From: a virus
Virus record (IMG/VR): IMGVR_UViG_3300046010_014000
Span: 1-22,111 of that record
Direction: 5' to 3' (one strand)
Length of the DNA: 22,111 bases
Positions within the stretch are counted from its first letter, which is position 1. Each line of letters opens with the position of its first letter. This document shows positions 13,521 to 20,103 of the stretch, piece after piece. Below the pieces are notes generated by a model. The model worked only from the letters and a program-made list of their open reading frames with translations, made no database searches and was not told the DNA's origin. The position numbers and the translations under genes are program-made.

Positions 13521-15476
13521 ATGAATTATAAAATTATAAAATCAGTAAGAGAATTAAACGAAGTACTTGTCGAATGGCAAGGTCTTCTAGCATGTGATAT
13601 CGAGACACATCCAGGGCATATTTTAGGAATATCACTTGCACCGGAAAAAACAAAGAACGGCGTAGTAGCTGTTTACATACCATTAAAAGTTTATGACAAA
13701 GAGACGAATACGTTTATTGAGGCTTGCGATAAAGACTTGGCACATCATATTGGAAGTGTGTTATTGGATTATCGCTTGGTTGGTCATAATTTTACTTACG
13801 ACAAAAGCCATATAGACAGGCAGTATAAAGTAGACACTCAATGGGCAGCAGATACCCGTATTATGTGGCACTTAGCGTCAGCACCAGCAGGTCCCAGGCC
13901 GTATGGGCTTAAAGATGCCCAAGTGGAGCTGCTGGGCTACGCAGAGAAAGGTAATACAGAGCTAATAGCTAATATAAAAGCAAATGGAGGTAAAGGAAAA
14001 GGCGAAGACATGCATTTAGCTGATTTAGAAGTATTAGCTAAATACGCCGCTTTAGATGCCCACTCCACTATTGAATTGTATAAGAAATTGTCACCATTTT
14101 TTGATACCAATGATTATTGGTGGATGTTAGAAAAAATGATGCAGTATAATATTTTGCTGCAGAAAAATACAGACCTTGGCGTAACAGTTGACGTTCAAGG
14201 GTTAGAAAAATCACATAATAGATTATTAAGGGTGAAAGAAGCTGCCAAGGTTAGATTCCAAAAGGAGCTAAAGAATGAAATTGCGTCCCTCGAAAAAGAC
14301 TGGGCAGATCGTAGAATTGCCGAGTATAAACGAGAAAGTAACAAGGCTTGGTATGCTAATCATCCAGAAAAATGGGAAAGGTTTAACCTCAATTCTGACT
14401 CGCACAAAAGGGAATTGTTTTTTGAAAAGCTCGGCCATACTCCCACTAACTTCACTGAATCAGGCAAACCTAGTGTGGATGGGGACAGCATCAAACGAAT
14501 CCCAAGTAATTTTGTGGAGGCTTACTTAAAATATGAAAAAGCTAACACCTTATCTACTAATTTCTCTGGACCTTATTTGTCAAGTTGTGGAGATGGTAGG
14601 CTCCATCCTGGTTTTAACATTTGCGGGACTGTGTCATATCGTCTCAGTGGTTTTAAGCCTTATCTTCTTAACGCCCCTTTTGATGAAAAAGTTATACTTA
14701 AAAACCTTAAATGTGATGAAGGCTATGTTGGGGTACACGCGGACTTATCGGCAATCGAACCAACAATTACGGCGCATTACAGTGAAGATCCCTCACTCCT
14801 CAAAGTCTTCAGGGACGGGTTAGGTGATATTTATCTTGACTTAGCTTTAGAGCTATTTAAGAATGACAAGGAATTGCACTATGGGTATAATCCTAATATA
14901 CCAATCACAACGGAAGTTAAAGAGAGATTTGCTAAGCAGCGTAAAGTCGCTAAGGTTATTCAGCTTGCAGTACAGTATACAGGTACAAAACACACAGTGG
15001 CTAAAAACCTTACAAAAGAAGGCATACCGACTACTGTCGAACAAGCAGACGAATACGTAAAAGCTTATTGGCGTAAGTTTGACGCTGTCAAAAAGTTTAA
15101 CTACCAATTACGGGAAGTTAATAGAGATCAAGGTTATCTTAGAAATGTAATAGGGAGGATAATACGTGTACCCGATCCGGAATATAAAGACTTATCTAAC
15201 AGATTTATACAAAGTAGTGCGCACGACGTACTCGTACTATGGGTGCTTAGTATCTACCGGCGTTGCAAAGAGGAAGGCATTGAAATCAAGCCTATCCTAC
15301 TTGACTGTCACGATAGTACCAGCAATCAAGTACCTAAAGAGCAAGCCAAAAGACTCAGAGAAATATATGGAGCCACCCTCAACGTTTTAAATCATGAGTT
15401 AGGCTTGTGTGTAAAAATTAAAGCAGAAGCAAAGACTTTTAATACCTTAGCAGGTTTAAAAAACGAAGAAGAATAA
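13521..15476 (+). CDS. polA: DNA polymerase I family A, with 3'-5' exonuclease
   Basis: The 651-residue enzyme replicates phage DNA. The exonuclease has D26-x-E28 (ACDIETH), VGHNFTYDKSH with N90 and D94, and Y175-x3-D179 (KYAALDAHST). The polymerase has motif A, VHADLSAIEP (D408, E413); motif B, R474-x3-K478-x3-L482-x3-Y486 (RKVAKVIQLAVQYTG); and motif C, LLDCHDSTSNQ (H597, D598). There is no 5'-3' exonuclease domain, as in T7 gp5, and the length is somewhat below that of T7. Two deviations stand out: Leu replaces the usual Phe/Tyr at the E. coli 762 position, and the usual Glu after His-Asp in motif C is Ser599. No Shine-Dalgarno is seen. The gene follows the ssDNA-binding candidate. Confidence 0.95.
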   Translation: MNYKIIKSVRELNEVLVEWQGLLACDIETHPGHILGISLAPEKTKNGVVAVYIPLKVYDKETNTFIEACDKDLAHHIGSVLLDYRLVGHNFTYDKSHIDRQYKVDTQWAADTRIMWHLASAPAGPRPYGLKDAQVELLGYAEKGNTELIANIKANGGKGKGEDMHLADLEVLAKYAALDAHSTIELYKKLSPFFDTNDYWWMLEKMMQYNILLQKNTDLGVTVDVQGLEKSHNRLLRVKEAAKVRFQKELKNEIASLEKDWADRRIAEYKRESNKAWYANHPEKWERFNLNSDSHKRELFFEKLGHTPTNFTESGKPSVDGDSIKRIPSNFVEAYLKYEKANTLSTNFSGPYLSSCGDGRLHPGFNICGTVSYRLSGFKPYLLNAPFDEKVILKNLKCDEGYVGVHADLSAIEPTITAHYSEDPSLLKVFRDGLGDIYLDLALELFKNDKELHYGYNPNIPITTEVKERFAKQRKVAKVIQLAVQYTGTKHTVAKNLTKEGIPTTVEQADEYVKAYWRKFDAVKKFNYQLREVNRDQGYLRNVIGRIIRVPDPEYKDLSNRFIQSSAHDVLVLWVLSIYRRCKEEGIEIKPILLDCHDSTSNQVPKEQAKRLREIYGATLNVLNHELGLCVKIKAEAKTFNTLAGLKNEEE

Positions 15477-15479
15477 TAA

Positions 15480-15508
15480 TTGACATTATGATAAAGGTTT
15501 GTTATAAT
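15480..15508 (+). promoter_or_regulatory. Consensus sigma70 promoter for the ClpP-like gene
   Basis: TTGACA (15480-15485) and TATAAT (15503-15508) are both perfect, with a 17-base spacer. Transcription should start near 15515. It lies four bases after the polymerase stop codon, inside the early unit, and would boost the ClpP-like gene and everything downstream. The leader contains a four-codon frame, ATG GAG AAC AAA TGA (15518-15532), whose stop overlaps the ATG of the next gene. Confidence 0.9.
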
Positions 15509-15528
15509 GTTTTAACAATGGAGAACAA

Positions 15529-16338
15529 ATGAAAAGACGATCTGGAAAACAATTAATAATGGAATTAATCCCCTTAGTTCTGTTATCGATAATGTTAGGA
15601 ATGTGTGTTAAATCTCGTGGTTCAGAAGTAATTATGTTATCTGAGGAAAACACAGTAGCTTTAAATATGCCTATTTTTGGGCCTACCGTAGCCACTGTGC
15701 AAGAGCAATTGTTAGAAAAAGACAAGAACCTGAGAAAAGGTAAGCCTATTTATCTTGTTTTGAATTCCCCTGGTGGAAGCATTCAAGATGGTCTTAACAT
15801 GATTGAAGTGGCTAAAGGATTGGGACGTCCTGTCCATACTATCAGTCTTTTTAGCGCAAGTATGAGCTTTGTTACTAGCCAAAAGCTTAATGACAGGCTT
15901 GTTACAGACGCCACTATTATGATGAGCCATAGAGCATCCGTAGGAGGAATCGGCGGTAATATCCCAGGTTCATTTCTTACATTTGCTAACTTCCTAGCTA
16001 AGTATCTTTCCGATATTAACAAAGGAATTGCGCAAAGATCCGGTATGACTTTGGAAGCTTATGAAAAGCTTGTAGCTGATGAATTATGGATGAATGGTGA
16101 TGAAGCTATCCGACTTAAGTTTGCTGACCGTAAAGTTAACTTAAAATGTGATAAATCTTTGTCAGGGTACGGTCCTGTTCAAGAGCTTAGTCTTGGATTC
16201 TTTTCTGTAAAGTTGCAATTTCACAAATGCCCTATGATCACTGCTCCTAAGTTTGCCGGTGGAGATCAGTACATAGCTAATTTGTTAGCAAACGACAAAA
16301 TTGAATTCATTAACCGTTATAAACATTTACTTCAGTAA
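15529..16338 (+). CDS. Membrane-anchored ClpP/SppA-like serine protease
   Basis: The 269-residue product starts at ATG 15529 (GGAG five bases upstream). Residues 12-26 (ELIPLVLLSIMLGMC) form a hydrophobic N-terminal segment, a signal peptide or membrane anchor; Cys26 is not preceded by a canonical lipobox. The clan SK core follows: YLVLNSPGGSIQDGLNM (75-91), a nucleophile Ser111 in FSASMSF, His134 in MMSHRAS, and an acidic residue (D184 or E185) in VADELWMNGDEA. The order Ser, His, Asp and the SPGG oxyanion motif define ClpP-like fold. Head-maturation ClpP-type proteases normally lie beside the capsid gene and lack an anchor; here it lies among early genes, so a role on host membrane or exported proteins is more likely. 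It has its own promoter. The role is inference. Confidence 0.8.
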   Translation: MKRRSGKQLIMELIPLVLLSIMLGMCVKSRGSEVIMLSEENTVALNMPIFGPTVATVQEQLLEKDKNLRKGKPIYLVLNSPGGSIQDGLNMIEVAKGLGRPVHTISLFSASMSFVTSQKLNDRLVTDATIMMSHRASVGGIGGNIPGSFLTFANFLAKYLSDINKGIAQRSGMTLEAYEKLVADELWMNGDEAIRLKFADRKVNLKCDKSLSGYGPVQELSLGFFSVKLQFHKCPMITAPKFAGGDQYIANLLANDKIEFINRYKHLLQ

Positions 16339-16349
16339 GGAGGAATCGT

Positions 16350-17117
16350 GTGGACTACATCTATAGTCTTTACTCTGCTACCGCTAATTATGGCTCTAGC
16401 CCTCATTTTCTGGTACTCAGTGAGATTAACAGCGAAGGGTTTTGCTCTCTCTACCAGGTTACGAAGGGAACCGCAGAGGCGATTGAGCAGGCAGGAACTA
16501 CTAAGGGATTTAAAGGTGTTGTATGGTCAGAAAGGCTCTGGCTCGACTTCGACAACGAAGACGCCGCCCGAAGGGCCTCTAGCAAGTTGAAAGGAATGGG
16601 ATACGATTATGTATGTTATACGACTGGTAATAGGGGTTTGCATTATGGCATTCTTCGCCATAATAAACCTAGCCATCTTTTGCCTGCACTCGATAAAGCT
16701 TGGGTTAAAGCGAATTTCCCAGAAGCAGACATCTCGATCTACACCCATTTACATCCGTTCAGAATACCGGGAACCCGACACGAAAAAACTGGAAGAAGAA
16801 AGGAACTCATCTCTGCTAGCCCTGGAATACCTCTCGTGCTTCCCCCACTTAAAAAAGAAGAGATGCAAATTAGTTCACCTGGACAAATCGAAGGAAAGAG
16901 CATATTTGATTGTTTTCATGTGATGGCAAACACTGTACCAATTACTAGTGGACAAAGACATGAGACTATGGTAAGATTGCTGTATGCTCTTAAAAACGAT
17001 GCAGGCGTACCAATGGACATAGCAATGTGGTGGACAGCAGAGTGGAACAAGATGCTGAGTGAACCGAAGGAAGAGCATGAAATCGAAAAAGCCGTACGAT
17101 CAATATACGAAAGATGA
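16350..17117 (+). CDS. Archaeo-eukaryotic-type primase (PrimPol-like)
   Basis: The 255-residue enzyme starts at GTG 16350, six bases after AGGAGG. Motif I is LDFD with D66 and D68; motif II is TGNRGLHYG with His98; motif III is FRIPGTRHEKTGRRKE (137-152), rich in Arg/Lys that contact the triphosphate. These three motifs define the AEP/PrimPol catalytic core. The last 60 residues (QRHETMVRLLYALKNDAGVP and IEKAVRSIYER) look like a PriCT-type primase C-terminal helical domain. It would make primers, or also polymerise, for the family A polymerase upstream. No helicase domain is attached and none is visible in the window. A GTG two bases earlier in another frame opens an unrelated 80-codon frame, judged a shadow. 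Confidence 0.8.
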   Translation: MDYIYSLYSATANYGSSPHFLVLSEINSEGFCSLYQVTKGTAEAIEQAGTTKGFKGVVWSERLWLDFDNEDAARRASSKLKGMGYDYVCYTTGNRGLHYGILRHNKPSHLLPALDKAWVKANFPEADISIYTHLHPFRIPGTRHEKTGRRKELISASPGIPLVLPPLKKEEMQISSPGQIEGKSIFDCFHVMANTVPITSGQRHETMVRLLYALKNDAGVPMDIAMWWTAEWNKMLSEPKEEHEIEKAVRSIYER

Positions 17118-17445
17118 AATTGATAAATATCGATTTCAGTTTATAAAAAACACTCTACGACGAGCCAGCTATAGATGGCCTTGGCGAAGCGTAGCGACTA
17201 AACGAGCATGGCTCGAATGGGGAAAGTACCAATGCGAAAAATGCAAAAAAGTAGTCCCGGCAAAAGAAAAGCAACTAGACCACACTCTGCCCGTAGTGGA
17301 CATAAAAAAGGGATTCGAAGGTTGGGACAAGTACTGCGAGAGACTGTTCACCGACTCCTCGGGCTTCAAGGTCCTATGTTTAGAGTGCCACGAAAGCAAA
17401 ACAAAAAGGGAAAACACATTACGAAGGAAGTATAAAAATGAGTAA
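17077..17445 (+). CDS. HNH endonuclease
   Basis: The 122-residue product probably starts at ATG 17077 (AAGGAA upstream), overlapping the end of the primase gene by 41 bases; a GTG at 17059 is the alternative. The zinc-ribbon half has CEKC (C53, C56), followed by QLDHTLPVV with D68 and H69, and then FKVLCLECHESKTKREN (C101, C104, H105). This is the HNH arrangement C-x2-C, D-H, C-x2-C-H. The Asn of the canonical motif is replaced by Gly or Ser near residue 95. HNH proteins in phages nick or cut DNA and may act in packaging or recombination, or as free-standing homing nucleases. The basic N-terminal region (RRASYRWPWRSVATKRAW) supports DNA binding. Confidence 0.85.
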   Translation: MKSKKPYDQYTKDEIDKYRFQFIKNTLRRASYRWPWRSVATKRAWLEWGKYQCEKCKKVVPAKEKQLDHTLPVVDIKKGFEGWDKYCERLFTDSSGFKVLCLECHESKTKRENTLRRKYKNE

Positions 17446-18130
17446 AGTATTAGTCATAGCTGATACGCAAGCACCTTTTATACATCAAGATTATCTTAAG
17501 TTTTTAAAGGCAGTACAGAAAAAGTATAGTACTACAATTACTATACACGTAGGTGATTTAGTTGATCATCACGCTTTAGGCGATTGGGATCACGATCCAG
17601 ATGGGTTTAGTGCCGGTCAAGAGCTTAAAGAAGCTATTAAACAACTTACACCTTTCTATAAAGCATTTCCCAAGATGCTTGTATGTAAAGGTAATCATGA
17701 CGAGCGTATCTTTAGACGAGCCATGAAGTATGGAATCCCTCGGGCGTATTTAAGAGAATACAGAGATTTTCTCAAGGCTCCAAAAGGGTGGAAATGGCTT
17801 GATAAGGTAGAAGTAGACAATGTAGTGTATAAGCATGGTCTTGGGTACTCAGGTGTCCAGGGAGCTATAAACGCCGCTAAGGACGAGCTTAAATCGTGCG
17901 TTATAGGTCATTTACACGCTGATGCTGGTGTGTTGTTCTGGGCCAATTCCCAAGTGCTATTATTCGGTATGAATGTAGGCTCAGGAATTGATAAAGATGC
18001 TTATGCTTTTGAGTATGGAAAGCACATGCGTAAAAAGCCCATCCTAAGCTGCGGAGTTGTTATTGATGGCAATCCCGTGCTTGTCGTAATGCATCTTAAC
18101 AAAAGAGGACGTTGGACGGGTAAGTTATGA
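17438..18130 (+). CDS. Metallophosphoesterase (calcineurin-like)
   Basis: The 230-residue product has all blocks of the calcineurin-type fold. Motif 1 is IADTQAP (D9, with Gln11 in place of the usual His). Motif 2 is GDLVD (D40). Motif 3 is GNHDE (N86, H87). A later His is H133 in YKHG, and the last block is GHLH (H158, H160). Family members hydrolyse phosphomono- or diesters in nucleotides, RNA or DNA; the substrate cannot be read. The protein is probably cytoplasmic, as no signal or membrane segment is present. It overlaps the HNH gene by eight bases and its stop overlaps the next ATG (ATGA), so it belongs to the same translation chain and may act in nucleic-acid processing. Confidence 0.88.
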   Translation: MSKVLVIADTQAPFIHQDYLKFLKAVQKKYSTTITIHVGDLVDHHALGDWDHDPDGFSAGQELKEAIKQLTPFYKAFPKMLVCKGNHDERIFRRAMKYGIPRAYLREYRDFLKAPKGWKWLDKVEVDNVVYKHGLGYSGVQGAINAAKDELKSCVIGHLHADAGVLFWANSQVLLFGMNVGSGIDKDAYAFEYGKHMRKKPILSCGVVIDGNPVLVVMHLNKRGRWTGKL

Positions 18131-18363
18131 AATGGCTAACTGAACTAAAGCTAACACTCACTCAATGGATAGTTGTATCTTTATCTATAATTGTGGGCGT
18201 ATTACTAGTAGTTTTTGATCTTAAAAACAAAGAACTACGTGCAGCTAAAGTTAAGTTAGCAGAGAAAGAGCTTGACATAGCTATAGCTAAAGATTCAGCT
18301 AAAATTAAACAAAAGAAGAAAAAGCTAAAAGAAGCTAAAAATAAATTGAAGGAGGTAATGTGA
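18127..18363 (+). CDS. Small membrane protein with Lys-rich coiled coil (spanin-like candidate)
   Basis: The 78-residue product starts in an ATGA overlap. It has one hydrophobic segment at about residues 10-30 (LTQWIVVSLSIIVGVLLVVF), then a highly charged coiled coil (ELRAAKVKLAEKELDIAIAK, and KKKKLKEAKNKLKE). An N-terminal anchor plus periplasmic coiled coil resembles inner-membrane spanins (Rz-type), though such proteins are usually longer and Pro/Gln-containing. The alternative is a generic early membrane protein. No periplasmic partner is certain nearby; candidates are the exported proteins downstream. Confidence 0.55.
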   Translation: MKWLTELKLTLTQWIVVSLSIIVGVLLVVFDLKNKELRAAKVKLAEKELDIAIAKDSAKIKQKKKKLKEAKNKLKEVM

Positions 18364-18620
18364 AAGTGAAATACCATAAAAGTCTACCTATAGTTGTTAT
18401 TGAAGCAATTGATCATTGCATGGACACTCCTCGCAATTTGAGAGAAGATGTGATGAAATTTCACGTTACAGGCATTTTGTTTGCTGAGACTAAGGATGCT
18501 TGGTATCTAGCAAGCTGGTTATTTATGAAAGACATCAATGATGCCAATAATGAAGGCTTTATGATTGTCAAAACTCCTGGTGCTAAATTAACCGTATTAG
18601 GGCATGTAAATAATGAATAA
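18360..18620 (+). CDS. Conserved hypothetical small protein
   Basis: This encodes 86 residues from GTG 18360, within ATGTGA at the end of the previous gene, four bases after AAGGAGG. The sequence (HKSLPIVVIEAIDHCMD, then EDVMKFHVTGILFAETKDAW, and NNEGFMIVKTPGAKLTVL) has the look of a compact beta-rich cytoplasmic protein. The cores AETKDAWYLASWLF and NNEGFMIVK resemble small proteins in other phages that I know only as hypotheticals. No catalytic motif, cysteine pair or signal is present. Function is unknown. Confidence 0.6.
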   Translation: MKVKYHKSLPIVVIEAIDHCMDTPRNLREDVMKFHVTGILFAETKDAWYLASWLFMKDINDANNEGFMIVKTPGAKLTVLGHVNNE

Positions 18621-18864
18621 ACTAATAATTACATTATGCTTAGTATCCCAGCTAGCTTTAGCTGAATCTAAAGAATGTAAAGATTATGTTAAAGCTTGCG
18701 AAGAGACTGTAGCAGCTCAAGATAAAGCTATTGACAATTTAAAAAAATCTGTTAAGATACTTAAAGAAGAGTTGGAACAGGCCGAAAACAAAACTCCTAG
18801 TTGGGTAGTGCTTGTAGGAGGGATAGCAATCGGCGTAATACTAAACTCTACTATAAGGAGATAA
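18613..18864 (+). CDS. Exported coiled-coil protein with C-terminal membrane anchor
   Basis: The 83-residue product starts at ATG 18613, eight bases inside the previous gene. Residues 1-18 (MNKLIITLCLVSQLALAE) form a signal peptide with an ALA-E cleavage site. A charged coiled coil follows (ACEETVAAQDKAIDNLKK), then a C-terminal hydrophobic segment (WVVLVGGIAIGVIL) and a short basic tail. The topology is secretion through Sec with a final anchor in the inner membrane. Phage proteins of this build (signal, coiled coil, C-terminal anchor) are commonly lysis-associated; a u-spanin would need an N-terminal lipobox, which is absent. It sits immediately before the metzincin gene. Confidence 0.6.
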   Translation: MNKLIITLCLVSQLALAESKECKDYVKACEETVAAQDKAIDNLKKSVKILKEELEQAENKTPSWVVLVGGIAIGVILNSTIRR

Positions 18865-18865
18865 C

Positions 18866-19363
18866 ATGCTTAGATACTTTATTGTTTTAGCGCTATTCTT
18901 AGCCAATGTTGGATGCGGAAGAAGCGTATGGCCTGCTCACATTAAGTTTAATTCTAATACAATGAGCCCTGATGTAACTTTTGTTCTTACTCAGTATGTA
19001 AAAGACTTAAATAAACTAATGGATCAAAAGGTGTTAAAGTTTGATTCAGACACCGATCCTGATTCTCTTAGGTCTTACACTATCTTTGTAAAACTAGCTT
19101 TAGAAGATGTAGAGGGTAATAAAGCTGGTATAGCTGAGGTAGGTCCTTATGATTGTTTTATTACAATCTATCCTTTAGCTTATAGGTCTGATATTGTTAA
19201 GACTGTGTTATGGCACGAAATTGGCCATTGTGTTGGGTTAAGGCATATTGACGTGGGAAGAGAGATTATGTCCCCTGGTGTGGGACATTTTAGCTCTTAT
19301 CCTGAGCAAAAGATTAGAAATTTCCGAAATGAATTCTTATTAATGTTTAGACTTCTTCAATAA
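18866..19363 (+). CDS. Exported metzincin-type zinc metalloprotease
   Basis: The 165-residue product has AAGGAG before ATG 18866. Residues 1-17 (MLRYFIVLALFLANVGC) are a signal peptide ending in Cys17; NVGC is close to a lipobox but lacks the usual Leu at -3, so a lipoprotein is possible rather than certain. The protease core is H117-E118-x2-H121-x5-H127 (WHEIGHCVGLRH) with a Met-turn IMSP (M135). This is the metzincin signature, in which three His bind zinc and Glu is the base. Matrixin-like size fits. The enzyme would act in the periplasm or on the outer membrane. The substrate is unknown. A phage-encoded exported metzincin is unusual. Confidence 0.78.
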   Translation: MLRYFIVLALFLANVGCGRSVWPAHIKFNSNTMSPDVTFVLTQYVKDLNKLMDQKVLKFDSDTDPDSLRSYTIFVKLALEDVEGNKAGIAEVGPYDCFITIYPLAYRSDIVKTVLWHEIGHCVGLRHIDVGREIMSPGVGHFSSYPEQKIRNFRNEFLLMFRLLQ

Positions 19364-19373
19364 GGTGATCTAA

Positions 19374-19601
19374 ATGACTGATTCAAAGAATAAGTATTGT
19401 TGCGCAGGAAAGACTAACTTATACGAAATGTGCGCTTACTGTTATAACTCTTTCTTTGCCGATCCTGATGCCTTTGTGCCTCAAGATGAGTACGATTCTT
19501 ACCATGATGCTGGTATATTTACGCCACCTGTATGCGAATGCGGTAGCGAAGCTGCAGGAGGAACTACTCATAGTCACTGGTGTCCCAAGAGCCCTTCATG
19601 A
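19374..19601 (+). CDS. Small cysteine-rich zinc-binding-like protein
   Basis: The 75-residue product starts at ATG 19374 with AAGGTGA upstream. Cys pairs occur at the N-terminus (KYCCAG and CAYCYN), and the C-terminus has CECGSEAAGGTTHSHWCP. The last block matches a small zinc-binding motif, C-x-C-G then a Thr/His segment and HSHWCP, which I recall in short phage proteins. No enzyme motif is visible. Such proteins may bind nucleic acid or host proteins. Its stop overlaps the next start (ATGA). Confidence 0.6.
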   Translation: MTDSKNKYCCAGKTNLYEMCAYCYNSFFADPDAFVPQDEYDSYHDAGIFTPPVCECGSEAAGGTTHSHWCPKSPS

Positions 19602-19819
19602 GGATTATAGGTGCTAAAAACAAACAAGACCTCACTCGTGGGGATGAGGAAGCTTTAATAAGAGCTGTGTACGAAAGCACGTCTTTGCATAACATAAAGA
19701 ATATAAGGTTTATCAGGTCTATACTTGAAAACCTGTTTATCTTTAGAGAGGATCAATATGACCTGTTAATGCGGCGTATTAAGAAGGAATTCGATAAAGG
19801 GAGGATAAGTGAAGATTAA
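19598..19819 (+). CDS. Hypothetical small protein
   Basis: This encodes 73 residues from ATG 19598, which overlaps the previous stop (ATGA); a longer GTG start at 19580 is unlikely because it overlaps the zinc-protein end without a ribosome site. The product is helical and charged (DLTRGDEEALIRAVYESTSL, then YDLLMRRIKKEFDKGRISED). No known domain is recognised. It overlaps the next start by 11 bases. Function is unknown. Confidence 0.55.
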   Translation: MRIIGAKNKQDLTRGDEEALIRAVYESTSLHNIKNIRFIRSILENLFIFREDQYDLLMRRIKKEFDKGRISED

Positions 19820-20000
19820 CTGTAAAGAATGCAAGGAGGAGACAGAACATGTGGACCAAGGTAGCGATATTCGTCCTGACCGTAGGTTTTATTGTACAGT
19901 GTGTAGGAACACCAACCCAAAACCATTGCCCAAAGACGAGGATAACAAACAGGACAAAAAGGTGGACCGAAAACGATCAAAAGGTCTTAGAAAAAGCTAA
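19809..20000 (+). CDS. Small zinc-ribbon-like protein, overlapped out of frame
   Basis: This encodes 63 residues from GTG 19809, four bases after GGGAGG. It opens with a C-x2-C pair (MKINCKECKEETEHVD), has a second pair RFYCTVCRN about 22 residues later, and ends in a Lys/Arg-rich tail. Two C-x2-C knuckles about that distance apart suggest a zinc ribbon. The last 152 bases are shared, in another frame, with the gene at 19849. Both frames look real (ribosome sites and composition), so this is a candidate dual-coding region. A nucleic-acid-binding role is inferred from the ribbon and charge. Confidence 0.5.
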   Translation: MKINCKECKEETEHVDQGSDIRPDRRFYCTVCRNTNPKPLPKDEDNKQDKKVDRKRSKGLRKS

Positions 20001-20103
20001 GATTAGATGCAAGGAGATTTATAACGACGCTCCTTGTTTAAAAAGATTTGAAAAGTTAGAAGAGTTGAGGTATACTGCTAGGTGTGGAGTGACAAATGAC
20101 TGA
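19849..20103 (+). CDS. Exported Cys-rich protein, nested start inside the zinc-ribbon gene
   Basis: This encodes 84 residues from ATG 19849, with AAGGAGGA eight bases upstream. Residues 1-20 (MWTKVAIFVLTVGFIVQCVG) are a signal peptide or anchor; C18 follows FIVQ, not a canonical lipobox. The rest is TKRWTENDQKVLEKAKIRC, then EIYNDAPCLKRFEKLEELRY and ARCG. I recognise the core (W-x2-D-x3-L-x2-AK-x-RC, with later PCLK-x-F-x-K and Y-x-A-x-CG) as recurring in exported phage proteins of unknown function. It might be a lysis or envelope protein, paired with the other exported products nearby. The Shine-Dalgarno and the family match make it more secure than its overlapping partner. Confidence 0.65.
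   Translation: MWTKVAIFVLTVGFIVQCVGTPTQNHCPKTRITNRTKRWTENDQKVLEKAKIRCKEIYNDAPCLKRFEKLEELRYTARCGVTND

Noticed and set aside
14275-14823. 84- and 96-codon frames inside DNA polymerase
   Set aside because: Both lie in an alternative frame over the polymerase body, which is intact and motif-bearing. A ribosome-like site precedes one, but no independent evidence supports it.
16348-16590. 80-codon frame with a hydrophobic start overlapping the primase gene
   Set aside because: It starts at a GTG two bases before the primase start and shares its ribosome site. The primase frame carries intact catalytic motifs over the same bases. The hydrophobic look probably comes from codon composition, and no family match is evident.
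16609-16923. 104-codon plus-strand frame inside the primase gene
   Set aside because: No ribosome site. It covers the primase catalytic and linker region, and the product is unlike any protein I know; treated as a shadow.
17059-17076. GTG start for the HNH gene
   Set aside because: An in-frame ATG at 17077 has a better ribosome site (AAGGAA) and a family-typical N-terminus, so the longer form is less likely.
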